Shown: piece by piece, positions 19,600 to 28,493 of the stretch | Position numbering within the stretch: the first letter of the stretch is position 1 | Layout of the letters: each line of letters starts with the position of its first letter | Assembly: GCA_965140355.1 (NCBI GenBank) | Contig: OZ223194.1 | Coordinates: 682,001 to 746,000 of the forward strand | Source of the DNA: Acetobacterium sp965140355 | GTDB lineage: Bacteria > Bacillota > Clostridia > Eubacteriales > Eubacteriaceae | DNA length: 64,000 bases | Direction: 5' to 3' | The notes under the pieces: generated by a model | Database searches by the model: none | What the model was told of the DNA's origin: nothing | What the model saw: only the letters and a program-made list of their open reading frames with translations | Made by a program: the position numbers and the translations under genes

Positions 19600-19617
19600 T
19601 TCTCTCTCCTTTTTAAA

Positions 19618-19864
19618 ACAAAAAAAGAACTCCCATCAAGGCATAAAAACACCTTTGACAGAAGTCCTAGAATTTGCTGTAGAACTGTCGTGATCTGATC
19701 CATTCTGCGTTGGATCGTCTCTGTCGATAAAGAATGAGTTCCCGACTTAAACCTTCCGGCAATTACGGTAGCGCATCTGCTTGGGATTTTCACCCATATT
19801 CCTCTGTGGTAAAAACGCTTTATTTTCGCTTTTACCAAACCTACTAAAATTTCGGCAGACTTTA
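19618..19864 (-). promoter_or_regulatory. Cobalamin riboswitch 3 with transcription terminator
   Basis: Core GGGTGAAAATCCC, GCGCTACCGTAATTGCC and AAGTCGGGAACTC. Compared with riboswitches 1 and 2 it lacks the inserted 5' helix (TGCCGAAATTTTAGTAGG instead). It is nearly identical to riboswitches 4 and 5. The terminator at 19618-19667 pairs GGACTTC...TCAAAGG with CCTTGATGGGAGTTC, then T7. It now drives the CpXC remnant and the small DUF4430 gene. Confidence 0.92.
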
Positions 19865-20100
19865 TCATTTAATTGATATTCAATTTTTGATATCTTAATC
19901 TCATTTGAATTACAAACAAATTTTAACATTGTTATTTTTAAATTGCAACCATTTTTTATTCAGTTAATTCCTCTTTATCCTAACCACGCTGTTCATTTTA
20001 TTAAAACGCTTTCCCATTAGTTACTTAAATCGAGGTATTTATTTAAAAAATCAGCGCACTCACATGCGACTGTTTCTTTTTAAAACCATTTTATCTTTCA

Positions 20101-20123
20101 GGATGGAGGCTAAGCCTCCATCC
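20101..20123 (-). terminator. Hairpin downstream of the giant ChW gene
   Basis: Perfect 10-bp arms GGATGGAGGC/GCCTCCATCC with a 3-nt loop about 50 nt after the stop. No T-tract follows on the minus strand, so termination is probable but not certain. Apart from this and riboswitch 3 the stretch 19865-20171 shows nothing further. Confidence 0.5.
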
Positions 20124-20171
20124 CTAAAAAGTCTATTCTAGCAGATTACTTTTACCATTTATCAAATTATT

Positions 20172-23100
20172 TTAGTTTTTGACCAGAAAAGCGGTTTCAA
20201 TACTGCCGTCTTCCGGTGTTGGAGCTGCCTCCCCTTCGGGTACCACAATGATGTGAATTCCCTCCAAGCGGTAGCCAAATCCAGCGGTTCCGGCATCTTC
20301 ACCATTTTTGGCAAAAGCCATCCAACCGGTGTTCTGAGCATGAACCTGATAATAAACATCATAGTTTTCGGCATCAGCACCGGTTAACTCAATCCGGATC
20401 GCTTCCAGTCTTAACGATCGGCCTTCGGTACCACTCATAGTCCCATCAGTTTTCCATGAATCTTCCCAGCCAATATTTTCAATATGCGTTTCGTAACGAA
20501 TCCCCAGATCGACGTCGGCTTTATCGGTTCGTTTAATTTCAATGCCTTCGAGTCGCAACGACCGTCCCTGGGTACCACTCATAGCGCCATTATTTTTCCA
20601 CTCCTGCCAACCCACGTTCTGGACATGGGTGCGATAACTGAAATCAACGATCGGAATTTCAGTTGATGCTTTTGTTCCCACGACACCAAAGTCGGAGAAA
20701 GCACTCACTTTAAAGATCAGCGATTTCCCATCGGCAGACAGAGTCGGGGTAATCCATTCGACAGTACCGTCAGTTTTCTTATGATAGATTTTATAACTGT
20801 TATAGCCCTGTTGATCATCACCCACCGGCAACGTCAAGGTTACAAAACTGTTGGGGTCATTATTAAATTCGGCCAGATCGTCGTCACTCATATCCGGTTT
20901 GATGCTGTAGAGACTGACGATTTCAGCATCTTTGATGTCGGCTTCTTGGGCCGCTTTTTTAGCGGCTTCAGTTTTGTCGGTGTCATTTGTTTCGGGTTCA
21001 ACCTTTAGACCAACGCCTTCCGGTAATCCGACCGCTTCAATGCCGGTCGCTTCGTCTTTTACCGGTGGCGTCACCTTTTCCAACTCGGCTAATTTCGCTT
21101 CGGCAGCAATCAAAGTATCCAGGTTGGTAATCAGAGATTTTTGAATATCCGTCAAAGCATTATAAGCAGCACGAACAGCAACTACATCGGCCTTGCTGCC
21201 CAAAGCCAGTTTATCGCCAGATGGCAAGCCGGCAATCTGACCGCCGACAGTTTTAGCCGCAGCTTTATCAGCTTCAGTAGCTTCACCGGCCAACAGCTCG
21301 GCAATCTTGGCTTCAGCGGCTGTCAAGGTGCTCAAGTTAGTTACCAGTTTTTTCTGAGATGCTGTCAGCGCGTCATAAGCAGTTCGAGCGGCAGCTACCG
21401 CAGCTTTATCGGTCAGTGCCAGTTTAGTTACTGCCGGTAATCCGGCAATCTGGTCGCTGACGACTTTGGCTAATTTAGCATCATTAGCGGTGTTTCCACC
21501 TGGTTTATATTCTGATATGGCCTTGTTTAAATCATTGGTAGCTGTATTGGTGACAACCAGCGACGAAGTCATATCCTGCACTACCGTCATCGCGTTTTCA
21601 TAGGCTTCACTGATAGCAGCATCACTTAAGTATGCCGAATTTCCGTTGACCTTGGCAATCGCTTTGATCAAGCTGTCCTTATTAGCCGGTGTGAAACTCA
21701 TGCTAATCGGAGTCCGATCTATTCCACTTCCAATATAGCCACTTCCCGTTAAATCTCCTCCGGTTGCCCAGTAGGTAAATGCCAATCGCAACACATCACC
21801 ATCGTTTAATTTTTTTTGATCTATACCCGCGCTAGGTGTGTTATTATTGACAAAGTACATCCATCCAGAATAAGAGCTATAGTCAAATTCTCCCAGGTCA
21901 CTGCCAGTGTAGCTCTGTCCATAAGCATTGGCAGCACTACTATTTCCAGCATTTAACTCATCTACAATATACTGTGGAATGTTTGCGCTTCCGGCATCAG
22001 CACCTTTAATGGCCCGAAGATAACCCACGTCGCCGATCAGATTTCCACTCCCCAATAACTTTTCAATCGCTGTTCTCACCGTATCGCCTTCTTTAATCGA
22101 CAGGGTGGTTGGTTCTACATAAAAGCCCTGACCAATGGTGAAACGTTCCACGTCAACCGTAATCGTGATTGCTTTGGGTTCTTCCGTTTCGCCACCTGGC
22201 GTTTGACCGGTTCCCGCATTTTTAAGCACTGTTATTTGAGCTTCAAGCTCCTTCAGTTTCGCTAAATTAGCAACCAGTTTTTGTTGCTCAGACGATAACT
22301 TGTTAAAAGCAGCTCGAGCAGCTGCAACAACCGTTTCATCCGTAAGTTTTAACTGATCCTTTGTCGGCAAAGCATCGATTTGATCACTTACAACCTTTGC
22401 AGCGATTTCATCGGCTGACAACCCTTTAACAACTCCAAAACTTGAAAAAGAACTGACTTTAAAGACTAACGATTTGCCGTCATCGGAGACAACCGGGGTT
22501 ATCCATTCAACCGTTTTTCCATCTGATTTCAAATGATAGATTTGATAATTTTTGGCTCCTTGCTGTCCCTCAGGTATCGGCAAGATAATGGTCACATAGC
22601 TATCTGTTGAGCTATTAAAAGCTTCCAAATCTTCAGGAGTCATATCTGGTTTGATATCATAGAGGGTCACGATTTCGACATTTTCTAACCCTTGTGCCGC
22701 TGCTGCATCTGCTGCCGCTTTTTTCAGATCGGCATTACTGATTTTATCTGTTATGGTTAATGCCGTTGCGGTATTTGGTAAACCAACAACGGTAATGCCA
22801 GTGGCATCATTTTTTATGCTTGATTCTTTTTCCAAATCCGCAATTTTTTCTTCCCGCGCTACCAAGTCGCTTAAGTTCGTCACCAATTCCTGCGCTTGCG
22901 AACTTGTTAATGCTTTGTAGGCTGCGCGAACTGCCATAACATCGGCTTTATCACTGGCTTCCAGACCTTCTTCTGCCGATGCCGAAGGCAAGTTATTAAT
23001 TAAATCAACAATACCCAAAGCCGTTATTCTTTCCTGATTCACTTTGCCAATTGAAGCTTTTTTTGCATCACTTAAAGCCTCATAAGCATCTTTTGCCGCC

Positions 23101-25487
23101 TTGATATCATCAGTACTACTTGTACTAGTTAGTGCATTCAGCAAATCATTTACCGGTTTAGTGGCTCCGACAATATCACTGGTATCAAAGATCTGGTTAC
23201 GACCTTCGTACTGGCGAATAACGGCGGTAAAACCTCGGGTTAGCTGAGTAATTTCATATCTTAAATCCCCATAATTCCGCTCTTCAAAATTGATAAATTT
23301 AAATTGTGAATCCAAAACCGTGTTGCCATTTTGAATGAAACGATCATCAAACACGTTCATATTAAAACACCCCAAGGCAATCATCGTCTGGGCATTATTA
23401 TAGGCATTCAGCGGCTGACCAGTAGTGGTAAAAGAACCATCGCCATTTTGAAGAATGGGGTTGTCGCCTCCGACTCGATTATACATGTAATTCTCTGTCG
23501 CTGCTTTTACATCCGGATCATCTAAAAAGAAACCAAGATGCTGAAAATACATGGCGTTATCACCGTTGGTGACTGCTAAATCCGACCAAGAATTGAGGTG
23601 TTCAGCGCTTGCTTTAGCCATCGCTGAAGGATCGGTAATCAGAGGTGTTTCTGCCGTCATCTCATAACCGCCGCCTAGAAGGGCCAGATAGGCCGTCTGT
23701 TCTTGCAAAACTTTATTATTATCCAGCATGTTTTTATCGGAGATTATATCAATCAAATCGTAGTCTTCAATATCCCGGGCATCATAACCAGCGGCGGTGA
23801 TCGCCATTACCAGTTTAGTCCAGGCGGTAACTTTCATATCTTCTTTCTTTAACCCCGCTTCTTTTAGGCTATGAAGGCTGGTTTTGACATTGGCAAACCA
23901 TTTGTCATAGAATGCGCTATCCTCACCGGGGACATAACCGCCCCGGGCCGCAGAGAAAATGGGCCAACCATCTGGCAGAAATTCTTTCTCGCCAGCCGGA
24001 CTGTCATTCACTATAAGCGGCGTTAAATAGGCACTGCCATCGCCGATGAATTTTTCAAAGATAATGGTATTAGCTTCTTTTGCTTTGGCAATTTGAGCAT
24101 CTTTTTGTTCCTTGGTGGTCGGTCCTGCGGCACCGTTATCGACTACCTTTCCCTGGACATCTAACACTTTTACAATTTTAAAAACGACGCCATCCGTTTC
24201 GGCTTGGTCTGCGTTTTCAATCGTTAAGCTTGGCGATGTCGTATATTCAACGGTAACCGCCTGGCTACCCATATTTTGCATTCTATTAAAATTGGCACTC
24301 GCTACTTCATAATTAACAGTTACTCCATATTTATCTATTTGTGCCTGTTGTTCCTCCGTCAGTCCTTCAAACGCCATTCCAGTAACCGTTGCACTAAGAT
24401 CCCCTTCTGCATTCCATGCTTTATCTGCAATGATCGGTTTTACCGTTAGCGGAACTGCGGCTTTAAAGGTTAAAAAAGGGTAACTATTCCCTTCCTCAAT
24501 ATTCCAGGTTACATCAAAATCCCAATCGGTGTAGGTTGCTTTGGTTTTTAAATCGGCGGTGGTTTTGCCGACGTATTGGGTTTCACTTTCTATTGGCAGT
24601 GTAGCGTCTGTTTTAAACGCAAAATGATAGGGTTCTAATCTTTCTTTATCATAATAATTTATGCAATTATATGCATCATCGAAATTAGCACCTGCAATCC
24701 CTAGATCTACTTTATAATTTGATTCATTATTAGATTCGATTTTTTTTAAATTTGTGTCATAGGTTCCCGCTGAAAAGCAGCGATCAATCGTACTATTTAC
24801 ATTTGGACGAACTGCTAATTGGTATAAAGAAATACTTGCGATTGTATTCTTATATGTGTCAATCTCTGCTTCAGTCCCACTAATTTTGTAATCAATGGAA
24901 GCAATACAATCTTCAACAACTGAATCTCGTTTGCTATTACCAATTAAACCACCGATTGAAACATTTTTGTTACTTGTTTCATTATGAATTGCCGCTGGCA
25001 CCATTATTGTCCCTTGTACCTTTACATTGCGTATATCGCCTCCATTATATGTACAAAATGGTGAAATATTTGTGCCGCCGTCAGTATTTACCATGCAATT
25101 GACAACCACATTCAGGTTTTTTAGCGTCCCATAATTCTTAGGTATTAATGAATAGCCAGATTCTAATTCCTGATTTAACGTAATGGTATGCCCTTGCCCA
25201 TTAAAAGTTCCATTAAATTTTTCGCCCTTGTAATTTGTCATTGACTGACTTGTCATATCAATATCGGCCGTTAAAACAACGGTTTCACCTTCATAACCGG
25301 TTGCATCAGTAGCTGCCAAATCGGCTCGGAAACTTTCTAATTGCTCCGGTGTGCTAATCTCATACACCCCATCGTTTTTAGTTAAACTCGGTGTGTAGTC
25401 CGCCAAAACCGACAAGGGGGTAATTATTCCAATGATTAATAATAATCCTAAAAAAACACCCAATTGTTTAAAACTAATTCTTTTCAT
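20172..25487 (-). CDS. Giant surface protein: GLUG-like, alpha/alpha barrel, DUF4430, triple ChW
   Basis: Secreted protein of 1771 aa; the ATG at 25487 has AGGAG 9 nt upstream. Approximate order: signal peptide 1-30; beta-helix/GLUG-like region 35-265 (FNGTFNGQGHTI, GGLIGNS); Ig-like spacer 340-440; alpha/alpha-barrel-like domain 456-766 (ITAAGYDARDIEDYDLIDII); helical repeats with LPS/ALT-x-LV-x-NL-x-x-L signatures, repeated about four times; DUF4430 domain 1105-1247 (YSSYSGWMYFVNNN, ending YWATGGDLTG); further copies of the helical repeat; three ChW repeats 1616-1755. It thus carries an intrinsic-factor-like alpha domain and beta domain plus surface repeats in one chain. It is last in the riboswitch 4 cluster, separated from the small DUF4430 gene by a terminator-like hairpin, so its level may be lower or separately controlled. 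Confidence 0.83.
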   Translation of the reverse strand: MKRISFKQLGVFLGLLLIIGIITPLSVLADYTPSLTKNDGVYEISTPEQLESFRADLAATDATGYEGETVVLTADIDMTSQSMTNYKGEKFNGTFNGQGHTITLNQELESGYSLIPKNYGTLKNLNVVVNCMVNTDGGTNISPFCTYNGGDIRNVKVQGTIMVPAAIHNETSNKNVSIGGLIGNSKRDSVVEDCIASIDYKISGTEAEIDTYKNTIASISLYQLAVRPNVNSTIDRCFSAGTYDTNLKKIESNNESNYKVDLGIAGANFDDAYNCINYYDKERLEPYHFAFKTDATLPIESETQYVGKTTADLKTKATYTDWDFDVTWNIEEGNSYPFLTFKAAVPLTVKPIIADKAWNAEGDLSATVTGMAFEGLTEEQQAQIDKYGVTVNYEVASANFNRMQNMGSQAVTVEYTTSPSLTIENADQAETDGVVFKIVKVLDVQGKVVDNGAAGPTTKEQKDAQIAKAKEANTIIFEKFIGDGSAYLTPLIVNDSPAGEKEFLPDGWPIFSAARGGYVPGEDSAFYDKWFANVKTSLHSLKEAGLKKEDMKVTAWTKLVMAITAAGYDARDIEDYDLIDIISDKNMLDNNKVLQEQTAYLALLGGGYEMTAETPLITDPSAMAKASAEHLNSWSDLAVTNGDNAMYFQHLGFFLDDPDVKAATENYMYNRVGGDNPILQNGDGSFTTTGQPLNAYNNAQTMIALGCFNMNVFDDRFIQNGNTVLDSQFKFINFEERNYGDLRYEITQLTRGFTAVIRQYEGRNQIFDTSDIVGATKPVNDLLNALTSTSSTDDIKAAKDAYEALSDAKKASIGKVNQERITALGIVDLINNLPSASAEEGLEASDKADVMAVRAAYKALTSSQAQELVTNLSDLVAREEKIADLEKESSIKNDATGITVVGLPNTATALTITDKISNADLKKAAADAAAAQGLENVEIVTLYDIKPDMTPEDLEAFNSSTDSYVTIILPIPEGQQGAKNYQIYHLKSDGKTVEWITPVVSDDGKSLVFKVSSFSSFGVVKGLSADEIAAKVVSDQIDALPTKDQLKLTDETVVAAARAAFNKLSSEQQKLVANLAKLKELEAQITVLKNAGTGQTPGGETEEPKAITITVDVERFTIGQGFYVEPTTLSIKEGDTVRTAIEKLLGSGNLIGDVGYLRAIKGADAGSANIPQYIVDELNAGNSSAANAYGQSYTGSDLGEFDYSSYSGWMYFVNNNTPSAGIDQKKLNDGDVLRLAFTYWATGGDLTGSGYIGSGIDRTPISMSFTPANKDSLIKAIAKVNGNSAYLSDAAISEAYENAMTVVQDMTSSLVVTNTATNDLNKAISEYKPGGNTANDAKLAKVVSDQIAGLPAVTKLALTDKAAVAAARTAYDALTASQKKLVTNLSTLTAAEAKIAELLAGEATEADKAAAKTVGGQIAGLPSGDKLALGSKADVVAVRAAYNALTDIQKSLITNLDTLIAAEAKLAELEKVTPPVKDEATGIEAVGLPEGVGLKVEPETNDTDKTEAAKKAAQEADIKDAEIVSLYSIKPDMSDDDLAEFNNDPNSFVTLTLPVGDDQQGYNSYKIYHKKTDGTVEWITPTLSADGKSLIFKVSAFSDFGVVGTKASTEIPIVDFSYRTHVQNVGWQEWKNNGAMSGTQGRSLRLEGIEIKRTDKADVDLGIRYETHIENIGWEDSWKTDGTMSGTEGRSLRLEAIRIELTGADAENYDVYYQVHAQNTGWMAFAKNGEDAGTAGFGYRLEGIHIIVVPEGEAAPTPEDGSIETAFLVKN

Positions 25488-25527
25488 TTGCTTTTCTCCT
25501 ATTTTTTCGATTTGAAAATATAATTGC

Positions 25528-25554
25528 AAAAAGCCCCGGATTAATCCCGGGGCT
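25528..25554 (-). terminator. Intergenic terminator before the giant gene
   Basis: Arms AGCCCCGG/CCGGGGCT followed by T5 on the minus strand, in the 85-bp gap between the small DUF4430 gene and the giant gene. It probably lets only part of the riboswitch 4 transcripts continue. The hairpin is missing from the duplicated copy A at the IS junction. Confidence 0.85.
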
Positions 25555-25572
25555 AAGTTGATTAAAGTTATA

Positions 25573-26286
25573 TTAGAATGGGCTTACTGCTACCCATGGG
25601 CCTGATGAAGGAGAAGTTGCTGTTTCATCTAAAACATAAGCCGTCGCACCCAAATCAGCTCCGCCAAACATGGTAAATTCAAGCACAATATTGTCGCCTT
25701 CATTTAATGTCGTGCCAAGACCCCAATTAGCATAATTATCGTTATTTAATTCAACCATCCAACCAGAATTATAATTATAATCTTTTTCGGTTAAATAATT
25801 AGCGGTTGCAATCGTGTTGGTCCAAAAATTTGACGTTCCGTACAGTGTGTCAATAAAAGCAGGTGCATCAATGCCATCTACGTCATCTTTAAACTCATAA
25901 TCATCATTCGTAGCAATTGTATCGTCACTAGCCGTTCCATTATCATCAAAGAATTTATTGGTGGAAGAATGACCATCGACTTTTACTGCGCTAACGTAAT
26001 AGCCGTATCCTGTTTCTTCCATTATTATCTTATCGGCGTTAGGTCCATTCACTACATCAAGGGCATCTTTTAATGTCGGATTATCTATATCAGTAACAGT
26101 AACCGCTTGGGCATTAACCAATGTACCACCATCCATTACTGTAGTCTTAATTGTAACAGTGGCATGCACGGGGGTGGCAGCTTTAACGACACCCATTCCT
26201 GGCAATGCCAGCATTGCTACCGTCAATATTGCGGCTGAACCTACCATCACTGCCTTGTTTCTCATCCAACTAATACTTTTGCTCAT
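25573..26286 (-). CDS. Small secreted DUF4430 protein (copy B)
   Basis: Secreted protein of about 237 aa, paralogue of 18412-19107, with the same signal peptide and DUF4430 core (NYNSGWMVELNNDN, TMFGGADLG). The ATG at 26286 is preceded by GGAGG at 7 nt. The C-terminal end differs (a short insertion TATSPSSGPWVAVSPF-like) and so does the region around residues 70-100. Its position is riboswitch 4, CpXC gene, structured leader, this gene, terminator, giant ChW protein. It probably works as a diffusible or wall-retained corrinoid binder. The two copies differ enough to suggest diverging ligand preference or simple drift. Confidence 0.82.
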   Translation of the reverse strand: MSKSISWMRNKAVMVGSAAILTVAMLALPGMGVVKAATPVHATVTIKTTVMDGGTLVNAQAVTVTDIDNPTLKDALDVVNGPNADKIIMEETGYGYYVSAVKVDGHSSTNKFFDDNGTASDDTIATNDDYEFKDDVDGIDAPAFIDTLYGTSNFWTNTIATANYLTEKDYNYNSGWMVELNNDNYANWGLGTTLNEGDNIVLEFTMFGGADLGATAYVLDETATSPSSGPWVAVSPF

Positions 26287-26374
26287 TTTAATCCTCCATA
26301 AATTTTGCTTAAACAGCAATTTGAATCTTGACATCACCGTCAATAGAGGGTAAACTAAATTATAATTTTCTAAT

Positions 26375-26607
26375 GTGACTTATTGTCACCGTCCTCGGGA
26401 ATCTGTCAATTCCTGAGGTTTTTTATTTGCCCTCGTTGCCAAAAACCATCGTTGAACCGGTGTTCCTGCAGTCAATTGGCCGGTTCCTCCAATCGGATAA
26501 GACTGCAGCTCTGCTCTTCCTGCTTTTTCACACGCGCCCCCTTTCTGTTTGTTAACCAAACCATGAAGCCCAATGCTTCACATTTATTCTCAAGGTGTAA
26601 CCACCTG
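26375..26607 (-). ncRNA. Candidate structured RNA leader (copy B)
   Basis: Second copy of the block at 19196-19429, lying between the CpXC gene and the small DUF4430 gene. The helix CTGCAGTC/GACTGCAG is perfect here, the enclosed stem extends to ATTGG/CCAAT, and CCTC-A-GGAAT/ATTCC-C-GAGG forms a longer hairpin than in copy A. The region 26608-26704 shows nothing else. Confidence 0.5.
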
Positions 26608-26704
26608 AAAAACCTTTTTTAAGAGCGTTCGACTGTTTAGTTTTCAATGATCGCATTTCAATTTCTATTCTAATACGCTATTCGATATCATACTTTTAGT
26701 TAGT

Positions 26705-27397
26705 TCAGGCAATCAGCACTTTATCAATCCCGGCGGCCCAACCTTCATCGACCTGATACAATCCTTCCGCTTCTTCAAACTGGTGGCGAAGCGGGCTTTT
26801 TTTAAGCAAGTATTCATAATCCCGGGTCGGTGCGGTCACAAAGATCGGTTTGGGTGAGGTACTCAGCAAACCAAAATTAATTTGCCCTTCTTTCCCTCTA
26901 AGCGAATCAAACAAAGCTTTGTTTACCTGAATCGGCGGTTTGGCCGTCTTCATCTTTAAAGTCACATCATCTTTAATTTTATAACCCAGATAGGTAATGA
27001 TCTTGTCATTAAGACCGGCACTAAAAATATGGATCTTCTCAATCAGATCCATCATGTCATGTACCACCCGAATGCGATAAGTGGGAAACAAGGCCTGCGT
27101 TTCTTTAATTTGATTTTCAATTGGTCCTTCTTCACTGATCATCTCGTCACAATTATCGGTAGCATCATCGAGATCCAAAAAGATAATATATTCTTTTTCC
27201 ATTTCCTTGTAAGCCATCGAATAAGGGCTCCGAAAGCGATGACTGCACACCGGACAAGTAAAGTCAAAAATACGGCCAAAGATCACCTCTTCCCGGATGA
27301 CCTGATCCAGGGTGGCATTAACCATCTCATAAGCTTCAACGTTAAAATACGCTCCGCATTCCGGACAGGTTCGCATTATCGTTTTTTTTGTTGCCAT
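26705..27397 (-). CDS. CpXC-domain protein
   Basis: Cytoplasmic protein of 230 aa with an N-terminal zinc-ribbon-like CpXC domain: CPECGAYF at about 11-18 and CPVCSHRF at about 48-55, two CxxC pairs expected to bind zinc. The remainder is a mixed alpha/beta region with no motif that I recognise. GGAGAG 2-3 nt before the ATG is close but usable. It is the first gene after riboswitch 4, ahead of the small DUF4430 gene. The CpXC family is of unknown function; the riboswitch implies a role in corrinoid response or handling. The duplicated copy at 19475 has been deleted internally, so one copy suffices. Confidence 0.8.
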   Translation of the reverse strand: MATKKTIMRTCPECGAYFNVEAYEMVNATLDQVIREEVIFGRIFDFTCPVCSHRFRSPYSMAYKEMEKEYIIFLDLDDATDNCDEMISEEGPIENQIKETQALFPTYRIRVVHDMMDLIEKIHIFSAGLNDKIITYLGYKIKDDVTLKMKTAKPPIQVNKALFDSLRGKEGQINFGLLSTSPKPIFVTAPTRDYEYLLKKSPLRHQFEEAEGLYQVDEGWAAGIDKVLIA

Positions 27398-27416
27398 TTC
27401 TCTCTCCTTTTTAAAA

Positions 27417-27662
27417 CAAAAAAAGAACTCCCATCAAGGCATAAAAACACCTTTGACAGAAGTCCTAGAATTTGCTGTAGAACTGTCGTGATCTGATCCA
27501 CTCTGCGTTGGATCGTCTCTGTCGATAAAGAATGAGTTCCCGACTTAAACCTTCCGGCAATTACGGTAGCGCATCTGCTTGGGATTTTCACCCATATTCC
27601 TCTGTGGTAAAAACGCTTTAATTTCGCTTTTACCAAACCTACTAAAATTTCGGCAAACTTTA
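27417..27662 (-). promoter_or_regulatory. Cobalamin riboswitch 4 with transcription terminator
   Basis: Almost base-for-base the same as riboswitch 3, including the terminator (27417-27466, T7) and about 100 bp of upstream, probably promoter-bearing, sequence. It heads the CpXC/DUF4430/giant ChW cluster. The gap 27663-27843 holds nothing else that I can identify. Confidence 0.92.
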
Positions 27663-27843
27663 TCATCTAATTGATATTCAATTTTTCATATCTTAATCTC
27701 ATTTAAGTTACAATCAGATTTTAACACCAACAATCTAAAATTGCAACCGTTTTTTTTATCGATTATCCTTTGATTTTTTAGTAACCAACAAAACAATGAA
27801 AATACTAATTGAAAGTGACACAAATAAATAAGGTAAGATTTCG

Positions 27844-28236
27844 CTACAAAAATACTGAAGCATTTTTCTGTCCCTCTTTATACTGGATTGGATCTTCTAT
27901 CGAAGTTTGGATGAGTTCAGGATCTGCATTCATTAATTTGTTCAAAACTATATGAGTATTCACGACACTAAAAAAAATAAAGACAAATCCGATGATTGTA
28001 AAAATTAGAATACTATTCGCTAATACCCTGCTTTGCACCTTTTCCCGACTGAGCCAGTTGATGAAATATAGAATAAAGATCAAGAAAAAAGATATCCATA
28101 GATAATAACTGAAATTCCAGTTTTTGGGTGTAGCATACTCATCAAATACAATGCCACCACGATATAAATAAAACCCAACAAAAATGAAAAGCATCAAAAG
28201 TATAGCATTTATTATTTGTGATTTTTTTTTCATCAT
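27844..28236 (-). CDS. Small membrane protein of unknown function
   Basis: About 130 aa from the ATG pair at 28231-28236, which follows AGAGGATT; a longer frame upstream lacks a site. Three hydrophobic segments are visible (about 8-26, 42-60, 74-96), then a hydrophilic tail. It is not a family I recognise. It lies 60 bp downstream of the truncated secreted-protein remnant that abuts riboswitch 5, so it may now be under cobalamin control by accident of rearrangement. Confidence 0.55.
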   Translation of the reverse strand: MMKKKSQIINAILLMLFIFVGFYLYRGGIVFDEYATPKNWNFSYYLWISFFLIFILYFINWLSREKVQSRVLANSILIFTIIGFVFIFFSVVNTHIVLNKLMNADPELIQTSIEDPIQYKEGQKNASVFL

Positions 28237-28296
28237 AATCCTCTCTTGCTGCCTTCTACCTTGAAGACTTGTAAAAAACAGCAAATTCATAATCAA

Positions 28297-28490
28297 CTAT
28301 GGATTACACCAACTTGCAATAGTCTGCGCTAATCCAACATTTGGTCTTTTAGGCTCAAGATTCCATGTTTTAAAATGTCCTACCGTCGACCAATGGCAAA
28401 ACCACTGGTTATATATACTTTGTTCATTATTCCAAAGCAAAGGTCCTCTAGGAATACCCTGAAAGATAGCTCTATCATTTCTTTCACCTT
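28297..28490 (-). pseudogene. 5'-truncated secreted-protein remnant (DUF2599-like end)
   Basis: Open frame of about 64 codons without any in-frame start, ending GHFKTWNLEPKRPNVGLAQ...SWCNP-stop. The terminal pattern W-x-L-x-P-x-x-x-x-NVG-x-A-x-T-I...CNP resembles DUF2599 secreted proteins (recognised from memory, moderate certainty). Its upstream end stops exactly where the riboswitch 5 terminator begins, so duplication of the riboswitch appears to have cut the gene. Confidence 0.6.
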
Positions 28491-28493
28491 TAA

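Noticed and set aside
19590..19868. Open frames crossing the cobalamin riboswitches (also at 27376-27666 and 28380-28670)
   Set aside because: They translate aptamer and terminator sequence, are the same in all three copies and have no ribosome site; the RNA explains the conservation.
27844..28296. Start of the small membrane protein at the far upstream codon
   Set aside because: The upstream codon lacks a ribosome site and would overlap the DUF2599-like remnant; the ATG pair at 28231-28236 after AGAGGATT is better.
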